Source of the DNA: Zingiber officinale
Taxonomy: Eukaryota > Streptophyta > Magnoliopsida > Zingiberales > Zingiberaceae
NCBI RefSeq assembly: GCF_018446385.1
Contig: NC_055987.1
Coordinates: 29,580,202 to 29,644,201 of the forward strand
Length of the DNA stretch: 64,000 bases
Reading direction: 5' to 3'
Position 1 is the first letter of the stretch, and each line of letters opens with the position of its first letter. The notes below the pieces were generated by a model, which made no database searches, had not been told where the DNA came from, and was given only the letters and a program-made list of their open reading frames with translations. Shown here piece after piece: positions 33,680-46,411 of the stretch. The position numbers and the translations under genes were made by a program.

Positions 33680-34673
33680 ATCTCCCCTTTTTGGTGTGAG
33701 CAGCCCAAGTTAAGCTAGGGTAAAAAAAGACATAAAATAAACTTAACTAAATTTGCAATTTACGTGCTAAAATAAAATAAGTTAATATTTTGATCTACCT
33801 CCCCCTAGACTTATATTAATCCTTTTCCCCCTTTGATCACAAACAAAATGGGGGTTCCAGAAAAAATCTAAGGGTTAAAGACTTAGAAAATTTTGAGATC
33901 CTTAAAAATTTACAATAATTTTCACATAAAGAGTCTCTGACAAAAAAAATTTAAGTAAAATTTTCTAAGTGAAATTAAAAAAAAAATCTAACTTAGACAT
34001 TTTTTTGCAAAAACATTACAAAAATTTTCAAAAAAAAAATTTAAGTAGAAATTTTCAATTTCATAACAACCTTTAACTTAAAACATATCTTCTGAGAATT
34101 TTTCTAAGTATTAAAGAAAATTTTCTAAGAGAAAAAATACAAAAAAATTTCTAAGTTAAAAAAAAAATTTGAAAAAAAATTTTCTTAAATCTTTGAAAAT
34201 TTTTCTAAGTACTTAAATTTCTAAGTCAATTTCATGTAAAAGTATTTTTCTAAAAAATATTTTGAAAAAAAATGTTTGAAAAGCTTTGAAAGCATTAATT
34301 AATTCTAATTCTAATGCTTTGACAGAAGATTAATTAAACATTTATTTCAATATTTTGGCTTCTAGGTCGTGGGGAGGCACTAGACCTTCTTGGTTATTGG
34401 AGCAACAACTACTTCCTTAGACAAAGCCTCATAGAGAAATTCATTGTTTAATTTTCTCACTGAAAAGCGCTAATTTTAATTTTAAAACTTAGACTAAGCA
34501 AGATTTAGAAACCCAATAAAGGTTCCAGCCTACTGGATTAACTAAAAAGTTTTTAGGGACATATTTTCTTGAAATGTTCCTAATTTGTCCCGGGTGATAT
34601 TTAAAGTACCAATTTAAATTATTAAATCTTCTAAAATTTAAATTATTTAAAGTACCAAATTTAAATTATTAAA
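33680..34673 (-). other. AT-rich interior 3' of gag, copy 1
   Basis: About 1 kb of A/T-rich sequence with AAATTTTCTAAGT-like repeats follows gag and ends with the polypurine tract. Nothing coding is supported. This is where pol would sit in an autonomous element. Confidence 0.7.
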
Positions 34674-35932
34674 TTATTTAGATGAACATGCATAGTTTTT
34701 CAAGTTGTCTATTTGATTTTTCAAATTTTGATTTTCTAATTGTAATTTTTCGTTTTCCAATTTTAATTTATCTAATTCTTCTAAAGGGCAGGATTTAGCT
34801 AAAATTATTTTTAAATTTTTTATTTCTTTTTCTAATTTACAACAGTCTTTAGTTAATAACTTAACAAACTTAAAAAATTTATCGGGAGGAAGAGAACATA
34901 TTTGACTTACCTTGTCGAGTTCGTTGTCCGTGTCTTCCCTTGAACTGCTGCTTTCTTCTGACGAAGCTCCCCCTTCATCGATGCTCATCTCGGAAGAGCT
35001 TGAATTGCAGTCGTCGTCTTGATGACTCGCTATCAGTGCGAGTCCGGGGAATGCTTCGACTTCCGATTCGGACGACGTATCGTCCCACGTCGCCTTTATG
35101 GCCTTTCGCTTTTGGATAGACTTCTTACCCTTCTCCTTGTTCTTCAGCTTGGGACAGTTGTCCTTGACGTGCCCTTCTTCGTCGTAGTGGTAGTAGCGAA
35201 TCGTTCTTTTCTTCTTTCCCTGCCGATGGTTAGTAGATCTGGATTTACAAAGTTTCTTGAATCTTCTTACCATCATTACCATTTCCTCGTCGTCGAGAGA
35301 AGATTCTGACTCTGGTTCGTCTCTCGAAGCTTTGAGGGCGACGTTGTTCTTGGGCTCCTTCATTCCTGCACATCTTGACTCATGCACTTCAAATGTTGAA
35401 AATAATTCTTCTAATGAAATCTTTTCTAAATCTTTAGAAATGTAAAATGCATCTACTAATGATGCCCATTTGATATTTCTAGGAAAGGAAATTAAAACGT
35501 ACCTGAGCGAATCTCGGTTACTTACATTTTCTCCGAGATTCGAAAGTCCGATAATAATTTCTTTTATTCTTGAGTGCAGGTGCGCGACTGTCTCGTCTTC
35601 CCCAAGTCGCAGGCTGGTGAGCTGATTGCGAAGCCTTCGTGCAGCTCGAGGAACTTCTCCCAAAGTTCCTTTGCCGAGTCATAGAGCCCGATCCTGTTGA
35701 CTTCTTGAGGTGGAAGAACGCTTAGCAGATGGTATTCTGCTTTACCGTTCGCCATGAATTCAGCCTGCTCCTTTTTTGTCCATTGACATTTTTCCTTACC
35801 TTCTGGAGCTACAAAGCCAGATTCCATTGTTAAAGTTAATTCAAAGTCTGTTGTAAAAAATACCTGCATCAGATTCTTCCAGGTAGCAAAGTCCCCTTTG
35901 TATTTCGGCGGGTGGATGTTTGGTCCGGCCAT
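34674..35932 (-). pseudogene. Gag protein with altered zinc knuckle, one frameshift
   Basis: It starts at the ATG 35932 (MAGPNIHPPKYKGDF), with the UBN2-type gag core: WKNLMQVFF, then SAKELWEKFLELHE. A frameshift near 35640 moves translation into the second open part (35663-34674): RRLRNQLTSLRLGEDETV, HSRIKEIIIGLSNLGE. The nucleocapsid motif at 35154-35195 reads YYHYDEEGHVKDNC; two of the three Cys of the expected C-x2-C-x4-H-x4-C are Tyr. An acidic Ser-rich stretch and a coiled coil (KLENEKLQLENQNLKNQ) follow and end at the stop codon. It would form the particle shell; RNA binding is doubtful. Confidence 0.85.
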
Positions 35933-35974
35933 TTCGTTGCTTCGTTCGGTTGTTAGTCCTCCTGAAACGCCTCG

Positions 35975-35986
35975 GCTCTGATACCA
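35975..35986 (-). other. Primer-binding site, gag-only copy 1
   Basis: Minus strand TGGTATCAGAGC (initiator Met-tRNA type), two bases from the LTR at 35989. Confidence 0.88.
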
Positions 35987-35988
35987 CT

Positions 35989-36985
35989 TGTAAGACCATT
36001 GGGCCGGCTAGAAGGGGGTTGAATAGCCCTGAAAAAAATAAGTAAACCCTTCCCGACTTTTCAAACTAACACTTGTAAAATAATCAAAACAGTAAATTAA
36101 AAGCAGAAAAGAAAGAGACACAGTTGTTTACTTGGTTAAAACCGGAGAGGTTGTTAATCCAAGAAAAGGATGAAGTGCACTATCAATTTCCTTCAGGCGG
36201 AGAAGCCTCTTACAGCGTTGAAGCACAAAAAGAAATAAGCTAATCTAAACAGTGGAAAGTGCACAAGTGTTTTTACAATTTCTGAACTGATGAAAAGTTT
36301 CTGGACCAAGGCTATATTTATAGCCTTGGTCGAGGCGCATGGAAGGTTCAAGGCACCCTAGGGGGGATAAATTTTATCCCTCAACGTTCAGATCGAGATA
36401 AATCTCGATCTGGTCAAAAACTCTGGTCCGGGCACCCCGGGCTGCTCCGGAGGCCCCAGAGCCAAAAGTCAACAGCGATTGACTTTTTCGTCCGGGACCT
36501 ATGCTCCGGTTCGGTTTGACTCGGTCCGGGTCTTCTATTCCAGATCCATTCGCTTGGGTGATCTCTGCCATCCGGAAAAGGGCTCACCCGAACCCAACTT
36601 TCGGTCTTCTTGAGCGGGCTTCCCTCCGGCTTCTCATCCCTCGGAATCGCCGCGTGTTTCCTTCTTATCCGCCGGCGTACTCATCCGCAGTGTTCGTCCC
36701 TCGGACGCACCGCGTGCTGTCCTTCTCGCTAGCTGCATCTCTTGCTCCCCGAGCAATCTTCCGCTCCGACTTTCGTCCCTCGGAATCACCGCACGCTTCC
36801 TTCTCGTCTGCCGGTATACTCTTCCACAGCACCTCGTCCCTCGGACTGTCGTCCTTCTCGCTAGCTATGTCTTCCGCTCGACTACCTGTGCTCCTAAGCT
36901 CCTGCACACTTAGACACAAGGTTAGTAACAAACAGGACCTAACTTAACTTGTTGATCATACCAAAACAACCTTGGGGTTCCAACA
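35989..36985 (-). repeat. 5' LTR of gag-only element copy 1
   Basis: 997 bp, direct-repeat partner of 32694-33679. It has fewer GGGCGCCCCGG units (36421-36470) and a separate short insertion near 36640-36670. Confidence 0.9.
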
Positions 36986-36990
36986 GAGAT

Positions 36991-37604
36991 CAAGTATACT
37001 GCTCATCAAGAGGAATGAGATTAAAAATTTACAACTAAAAATGACTGTAGCGGTAACCCAATCTTATTGACTAGAGATCCCAAGATCTTGGTTCAATAGG
37101 ATAACGAAGTTACAGAAGTTATGTAACAGCACAAGAGAAATGATTATCTCTACTATCCCAATCCTAGGATGATTTAGTGCTATCCTACCACATGTAGTGA
37201 GGATAAGCTTATGCTTTTAATGACTTCTATACCTTATAAAGGTGAGTATGGTGGGATACTCTTGATAGAAGTGTCACCTATGCGAGTGTGAAGACATGTC
37301 ACTTCAATGAAATACTCATGAATCCAAGATGGTGTCCATGGCCGAAACGGAACCAACCATGACAACCAAAAGTGGGTGAGATAAGTCTCTGTGTGGATGT
37401 TATTGTCTTAGTATACACCAACAACTGAGCAGTTTAAGACATCACGTTCACTGCGCAGCCTAGTATGCTTGATAGCATTCCAATACGGAAGGTTCAAAGC
37501 CACAAGCTACTTTTCTCGATGCATTGACTTATCGATTGGACTCTTGTAAAGTGTCAGCATGCATGCATACACTACATGCATTAATTTTCATTTATGTGGG
37601 GGAT
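36991..37604 (+). other. Copia-A pol end and 3' untranslated region
   Basis: Removing the upstream insertion, the frame continues RDQVYCSSRGMRLKIYN and stops near 37045; SSRGMGLK-type endings are usual for this Copia group. The following 550 bases are 3' leader up to a polypurine tract GTGGGGGATTA at 37595-37604. No other feature is seen. Confidence 0.7.
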
Positions 37605-38528
37605 TATTGGATACGATTTTGCAAACCAAAATCTTGGTACCATCGATAATTGAAAGTCAAGTTTGACTTCAAAATTGAAATCTATGTTTCTCGTAGATAA
37701 ATCTGGACTATTAATTTGTTCAAAATCGATTACGGGTGAATGAGAAATTAATTGTTCAAAGATGTGCTTAAATTAACATTAAGGAAAAAGATGAGATTTT
37801 AGTCCCACATCGTTAACCAGCAAGAGCCAGCGTTTCCTTATATGTGTTGCTGTGTTAATATTGTTAATACAAAAGCACATGCGCTCTTTACCCTTGGGTG
37901 AGCAAGTGCTCGCACCTGCAAGCCCGCCACACACGCAATGGGTGCTTTATTGGCGCACTTTGCACTCACCGCATGTTGGGCGATGACGACAGATCGCAAG
38001 TAGATGCAATCTGAAGCGTCAAATTAAATATTGTAATCTGATGGATGAGATCAAGATGAGATCTGAAGAGTTATAACTCTTAAGATCAAGGGATGAGATC
38101 ATATCAGAATCTGAAGAGTTATATCTCTTCAGATCTAATGACTGAGATTAAAGGATCTTTAAAGAGTTATACCCTTTCAAAATGAACGATCCAGATCAGT
38201 CTAAACCAAGGGTTACTTACCTCTTCACCCAATATAAATAGATCTCTCTCCTTCTTGGAAATCATTCATTCGAAAAGCATTTGCATTCAAACCATTCGTC
38301 CATCTCTTGCATAAGAAGAGTCCAAAAAGCCTACGAGAAGGTTTGTCGATCTCGAAATTTGAAGTGCTACTATTTTAAGACGTTGGCGTTGTATCTTGGG
38401 AACGAATTGCTGCTATCCGTGAGCACCGTAGCGGAGCAATATCGGTTTACATAGATAGTGTCGAACACTAGTCTCGATGACAACTCAGTTTGCTTCCTCC
38501 CGACAACAATCTCCCGGAAGTCCTAACA
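37605..38528 (+). repeat. Copia-A 3' LTR (about 924 bp)
   Basis: It starts TATTGGATACG immediately after the polypurine tract (probably once TGTTGG) and ends GGAAGTCCTAACA. The partner LTR is outside the window, so edges rest on these signals. A possible TATA box (CAATATAAATAG) lies near 38230. Confidence 0.7.
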
Positions 38529-38643
38529 GTCGATTAAAATCGACTATGTGAAATACCAATGAGCAAATCCAGAGGCTTGAAGACCTCACAACCGCATCTT
38601 GGAGGATCTCAACCTTAAATCTGTTTGATTTGGGAGAGTTTTG

Positions 38644-38840
38644 TGTTGGGGTTGCAAGGTTGCAAACATAGTCTCACATTGAAAACACATGGGAAAGATC
38701 ATGGGTTTATAAAGAGAAAAGATATCTCCATTGGAATGAGGCCTTTTGGGGAGAGCCCAAGAGTAAAATCATGAGGACTTAGGCCCAAAGTGGACAATAT
38801 CATGCAATGTGGAGATATCTAAATTATTTTCGATCCAACA
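38644..38840 (+). repeat. TRIM 5' LTR
   Basis: It is almost identical to 39113-39302. The size difference includes a 7-bp duplication of GTTGCAA near its start. Confidence 0.92.
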
Positions 38841-38842
38841 AT

Positions 38843-38855
38843 TGGTATCAGAGCC
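38843..38855 (+). other. TRIM primer-binding site
   Basis: TGGTATCAGAGCC, two bases after the LTR; initiator Met-tRNA type. Confidence 0.88.
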
Positions 38856-39112
38856 CAGACTGCCAGAAGGTTTAACCGCCGACTGTGCACAAGAGCTATG
38901 GTCTAATTGAGCTATGTGGGTATAATATTGACCTCGAACAAAGAAAGTGGGGGCTCCTATGTTCGGATCAAGAGGACCAGACACCAGGCAGGAAGTCCTA
39001 GTTGCGACTAGGCAAGGAAGTCCTAGTAGGTCGGGTGGACCGAGGGGCAGGAAGACCTGATGGGTCGATGATCGGACGTGGGAAGCATGTGTTCCTTTGT
39101 TTGAGGGGGGAT

Positions 39113-39302
39113 TGTTGGGGTTGCAAACATAGTTCCACATTGAAAACACATGGGAAAGATCATGTGTTTATAAAGAGAAAAGATATCTCCATTGGAATGA
39201 GGCCTTTTGGGGAGAGCCCAAGAGCAAAACCATGAGGGCTTAGACCCAAAGTGGACAATATCATGCAATTGTGGAGATATCTAAATTCTTTTCGATCCAA
39301 CA
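39113..39302 (+). repeat. TRIM 3' LTR
   Basis: The direct-repeat partner, preceded by the purine tract and followed by the TTTTA target duplication. Confidence 0.92.
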
Positions 39303-41059
39303 TTTTAGCCCTGAAAAAGACATTTGCTGATGGAGATTGCTAGTCCAAGACTAGGAGAAATAGTTGCAAACCACGATGTACCTTCATGTAAAGATGCAAG
39401 GATGAGTTGTAATTTATATTCAAAGTATAGAACTAAATATACTCAAACCTAATGCATAGCTTTGATGTGCCACTGTCCTGGAAATAATATCTTGATCCCT
39501 CGACTCATAAGTATATGCGAAGTCGAGAAGAGAAGAGCAATATTGATCTCGCTAAGGGAGATAATAACTCAATCCCACTGAGAAACTAGCTTGATCTCAC
39601 AACTCTCGTAAAGGGGCGACGATGAGTATATTAAAATCCTCTAGGGCCACGATAAGGGTAACCAATCTTCAAGTGTTATTTATCTTAACACCTTAGTTTG
39701 GGGTCTTAACTCAGTTTTTCCACAAAGAGTGCTAATTTGATCCTACTATGAGACCTTTGACGAACAAGCCACCAGTGAGTAGTCTGGAATATTGACAAAG
39801 TCGCCATGATCCAGGGGAAGATGGGGTCGAATTGTCCTCTATATTAACCAGATCGTTGTGAGCTAGAAGGAGGTGGGGCCATCGGAGATATCTTTAGAGC
39901 TATAGAAAGGTGTCACCGTGCGCTGCAAGGAGAACCAAATCATCCTAAGAACCTGTGGGGAGTATAAGAGAGCAGGAGAGGGTTATAATAGAGGTCAAGG
40001 GTACCTCGACTCATTTACTCTGATGCTCAAGTTACTCTCGAATGGAGGAGATAAAGAATATAAACAATACTAAATGTGTGTAAGTAACTATATGTACAGA
40101 TGTACGCGTACCTTAGCCAGTGGGGGCGGGACTTTTTATAACACGAAAGAGTAGGTTGGGGGTCGGAGCATCCGAATGGCGCAGTCACTCGATAATGAAC
40201 TAGATCAAGATTAGTGAGGCTTAGAGGCCAGAGGATTTTAGAGGCAGAGCACAGTAGGGCTCAGGGCCCGGTTGTGACTTAGGCAGCCCAAAGGCTGGAG
40301 ATGGCTCAAAGGTTGGAGGCGGCTCGAAAGCAGAAGGTTGGAGATGGCTCGGAGGGCGGAGACGACGATGGGGGCTTGAAGGTCGACTGCGGCTTAAAGA
40401 CTGGAAATGACTCAAAGGCCGGAGGTGAGTCAGATCAAGATTGAGGCGGCCAAGAGGGGAACCTGATTGGCAAGGCCGAGCGGAAATGCCCTGCATCTAT
40501 GAGTCGGTGGAGCTAAATAGAGATGCACAACGATTAAGACTATGAGAGTCGAAGAGCTCTGGGGGCTCGGTAATTGGATGGCAAAAGGGGCTTAGTGGTC
40601 AAAGACGACAAAGCATAGTGGAGGCAGAGAACTGGCCCAGTGGAACAGCATGCTCCGATGGCGGTGAGATATGTGCCGAAGGCTGCGATGGTGACAGGCG
40701 GTTTGCGCCGAAGGCGGTGGAGGGGTCTATGCTAGTGGTGGCGGTAGAGCATGGTTAGTCTATGGCGAGGATTGAGATCTGGCATCTAGAAAGGGGTGCC
40801 TGCAACGACATGCAGTGAGGAGGGAGAGGGACCTGTGCATTAGCGTGAGAGAGACCAGAGATCAAGGGAGAAGAGGAGGCGTGGGCAATACGACGAAGGA
40901 GGTGAGGTGATCCTCAATGAAGGTAGTGGGAGTGTGGGGCATCGGAGGTGGCACCGAAAGGCAGAGGTGACGTCGACATGGGGCGTCTATGCACGACGAC
41001 CTCTCCTATGGCAGTGACGTGTAGGAGGGGAAGGAAAGGAGGAGGCTCCTGTGCCTGAT
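39303..41059. other. No supported gene; purine-rich degenerate sequence
   Basis: Open frames here are short and without homology. From 40120 to 41050 the plus strand is rich in G and A, with a degenerate repeat at 40285-40440. The style resembles old transposon or LTR sequence, but no termini were found. Confidence 0.5.
40285..40440. repeat. Degenerate purine-rich repeat
   Basis: GGxTGGAGATGGCTCAAAGG-like units recur about six times with periods of roughly 21-24 bases and many changes. Confidence 0.45.
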
Positions 41060-41450
41060 TAGGGTTGAGCATTCTGTTAAAACTGAATCGAATTAACTAA
41101 ACTGAATTGGACAATTTTTTTTTAATAAACTAAACTGACATATTTAAAAAAAACTGAATAAATTAAACCAATTAAATATCGATTAATTCTATTAAAAATC
41201 AAATTAACCAAATTAATTGATTTTTTAAATAAAATTTGGTTTCAGTTTTAAAAATAGGATTTAAAATTTCAATTTATCTAAAAATTCGGTTAATTCAGTC
41301 TATTCAATTTAATCAAATTTAAAATTTTAAAATCGAAATCAAACTAAATTAATAGATCTATTTTTGAAAAAAATAAATTTATGAATAAACCAAATTAAAT
41401 TTAAAATTTGAAAGATTTATTTGATTTAACTGAATTTTTACTCATGGGAG
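41060..41450. repeat. AT-rich, possible old MITE
   Basis: The ends TTGAGCATTCTGTTAAAACTG and, in reverse complement, ATGAGTAAAAATTCAGTT are loosely similar, and the interior repeats AACTGAATTxAACTAAACTG in both orientations. No clear duplication was found. Confidence 0.35.
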
Positions 41451-41622
41451 CATCCCATGGTAACATCTGAAGGTCCTTACATAATGAGGGCAAAGCCTTC
41501 GTGAGAGAAAAGGTGGTCAGACATGCTAAAGGAAACAGAGAAAGGGAGATTGTGTGAGTCCCTTCCTCATATTAGTCACCATGCCCGTTCGGGAGCGCTC
41601 CGCTCTCCGCATTTGTCCTCTC

Positions 41623-42117
41623 TAGGAGTGTAATCAAGCCGAACCGATCTTTTGAATGTTTGAGTTTAGCTCGTTTATAATCGAGTCAATCTCAAACTTT
41701 ATTTAACGAATATATTCATGACTCACGCGCTTATTCGAACTTTTATTAAGCCTAAACGAGTTTAATAAATATAAATTATAAATTTAGATATTTATTAAAA
41801 ATTAAATTATATATTTATAAAAAATTATAATATTCTTATTAAAATTTATAATTTTATTATAATAAATAAATTTAATATATTTACTAGGTAAAATGTAGAA
41901 TCTATAAATTCATATCAAAATTATTATTCTTTTATTTAAAAGTTAATTCGTGAACTTAAGAACTTAATGAACATATTCAGGAGTTAACGAGTCGAATATT
42001 ATGAAACTTGAGATTGGATTATTTATCTTAATGAGCCTTATTAAATAAGCTCAAATAAATTTTTATTAAATCGAAATTCAAATAATTCATAATCTACTTC
42101 ATTCATTTACACCCATA
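41623..42117. mobile_element. hAT-like MITE (495 bp) upstream of RPS14
   Basis: The ends TAGGAGTGTAA and TTACACCCATA are inverted repeats (9 of 11 bases). The 8-bp flanks GTCCTCTC and GTTCTCAC match at 6 of 8, the duplication size of hAT elements. The interior is AT-rich and non-coding. It ends about 280 bases upstream of the predicted RPS14 transcription start. Confidence 0.6.
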
Positions 42118-42294
42118 GTTCTCACCCTTCTGTTTTTCTCATTGATAAACAGAAATTCTCGCTTGAATGATGTATTTGTAAAAGTGTTGGAATAAAATGC
42201 CAACGATAAATTATATTTTTACAATAATCACGAAAATATGTACAATGACTTTAATAACCCAAAGAATTTAAAAGACGGGTAAATAACCAGCGAA

Positions 42295-42403
42295 AGCCCA
42301 ACTAAAGCACGCCAGTTAGCCTACCGAAAGGCCCAATATAAAGGGTATTCAAGTAATTTAGTTGTAACTGGGGCACTATAAATTCCGGTGGCTATTAGGG
42401 TTA
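42295..42403 (+). promoter_or_regulatory. RPS14 core promoter: two site II motifs, TATA box, telo-box
   Basis: AGCCCA (42295-42300) and GGCCCA (42330-42335) are site II type motifs bound by TCP factors. TATAAAT lies at 42377-42383. TTAGGGTTA (42395-42403) is a telo-box. Site II motifs with a telo-box are the established signature of plant ribosomal protein gene promoters. The order and spacing here support transcription from about 42405. Confidence 0.65.
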
Positions 42404-42473
42404 AGAACGTTGGTTTCATTGAGTACTTCCGCCGTCTCCTTCGCTGCTCGACCTCGCCTCAAGTTCCTCAACC

Positions 42474-45323
<2,850 letters not shown>

Positions 45324-46411
45324 TCTGCCTATTTTTTTCACTTCCAGCTCCATAATTCGTGCTTTGGAATTCATTTTGGATGCCTCAAAATTCCTCGTAG
45401 CTTCTTATATTGCTAAGATGTTCACTCTATTGTTTACTACTGACTGAATGTTTGTGCTTGTTCACTTTAAAGATTGACCTTATATCTTCCAAATTTTTAA
45501 GCATCTCTTTTACATTGATCTTGATCCTGTGATCTTATGATTTGTGGTATGCCCTTGCTCTATTTTGAGTGGATGTTACTGAGTGGATGACTTTTTAAGC
45601 ATCTCTTTTAAGTTGCTAAAGTCGATATTTGGAATTTGTTTCTGTTACATGAATACAAGTCCTCTGGTGTCAAAATCTAAGAAAATAATATGATGAGCTT
45701 AGCAAAATTGTCCGTCTGATTTCGCTAGATCAAGGTCTTCAAACGTGTTTTGTTCAATATGGAAAATAAATATGGGGAACATTTTGTATGAGTAGATCTT
45801 TGTTAAACTTTTGCCAAAATAAAAAAAAAACAAAAAAAAAACTTAGGTGTTTCCTTCATCGATTGTTACTTTTTTTTTTAGTCTTTATTCTCTTCCTCTT
45901 TAATAAAAAAAAATCTCTTTTAATCAAGTGTCCTTCGTTTAAAAAAATTCATGTTTTTTGTTCCTTAATTTAAAAATTTGCTCCCTCCCTCGGTTTTGGT
46001 TCCTCCAATCCCTCTTTTTCCAAAGTGATTTGAATTCGAATATTGGTTTCGGTGAAAAAGCGGTTAATGATCTGTAGTCGCTGTTGGATTTCAAAACGTT
46101 GACTGGTTATTGGCGAATTACAAATCAGACCGTTGCAACGCATTACTTTACTCGAATCAATCAACAAACGACCACCGCCTGGGCACACTCCCGAGTCATT
46201 GGGCCCCATTTGCCGCCACCCAACGTTCCTGCCCGGTTGGACACTGCACACGTGTCATTCCGGTACAGACGGGTACGAAAACCAAGCGTGCCATTCCCGA
46301 ACCGTTTTCATTTCGAACGCATGATTTTTTACTCGCCTATTAATTTTCAGCCTTCTGCTGGATGGCTTTGTTTCGAGTGAAGAAAGAGGGGGAAGGAAGT
46401 GGCGAAATCGG
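45324..46411 (+). other. RPS14 3' region and intergenic sequence
   Basis: The first few hundred bases are presumably the RPS14 3' UTR, with T-rich sequence. Poly-A and poly-T tracts lie at 45825-45915. From about 46130 the sequence becomes GC-richer and probably holds the promoter and 5' UTR of the next gene. No other gene was recognised. Confidence 0.6.

Larger units (their letters stand above)
32694..36985 (-). mobile_element. Gag-only non-autonomous Copia-type LTR element, copy 1 (4.3 kb, TSD GAGAT)
   Basis: The LTRs are 32694-33679 and 35989-36985 (TGTA...TTCCAACA). The flanks share GAGAT (32689-32693 and 36986-36990). The minus-strand primer-binding site is beside the right LTR and the polypurine tract (AAAAGGGGAGA on the minus strand) beside the left. 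The only gene is gag (34674-35932); no protease, integrase or RT is present in the 2.3-kb interior. It is inserted two codons after the Copia-A motif GLS. A related copy lies at 59677-63388. Confidence 0.93.
19469..38528 (+). mobile_element. Copia-A element, 3' portion, broken by two nested elements
   Basis: Coding pieces at 19469-20455, 31291-32693 and 36991-37060 join into one Copia pol frame once the two insertions are removed. A polypurine tract (GTGGGGGATTA) and a 3' LTR at 37605-38528 follow. The 5' LTR, gag and early pol are not in the window, because the L1 LTR insertion at 19468 separates them. Both insertions carry clear 5-bp duplications (ACCAT and GAGAT). Confidence 0.88.
38644..39302 (+). 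mobile_element. Complete TRIM element (659 bp)
   Basis: Two LTRs of 197 and 190 bp (38644-38840 and 39113-39302) start TGTTGGGGTTGC and end TTCGATCCAACA. A primer-binding site TGGTATCAGAGCC lies at 38843-38855 and a polypurine tract TTGAGGGGGGAT just before 39113. The flanks TTTTG (38639-38643) and TTTTA (39303-39307) form a near-perfect duplication. The 272-bp interior encodes nothing recognisable and contains a short AGGAAGTCCTAGT duplication. It fits a terminal-repeat retrotransposon in miniature that depends on enzymes from other elements. Confidence 0.93.

Noticed and set aside
38529..38643. Possible host exon next to the TRIM (QIQRLEDLTTASWR)
   Set aside because: The short frame stops soon after, has no splice support and matches no family I recognise.
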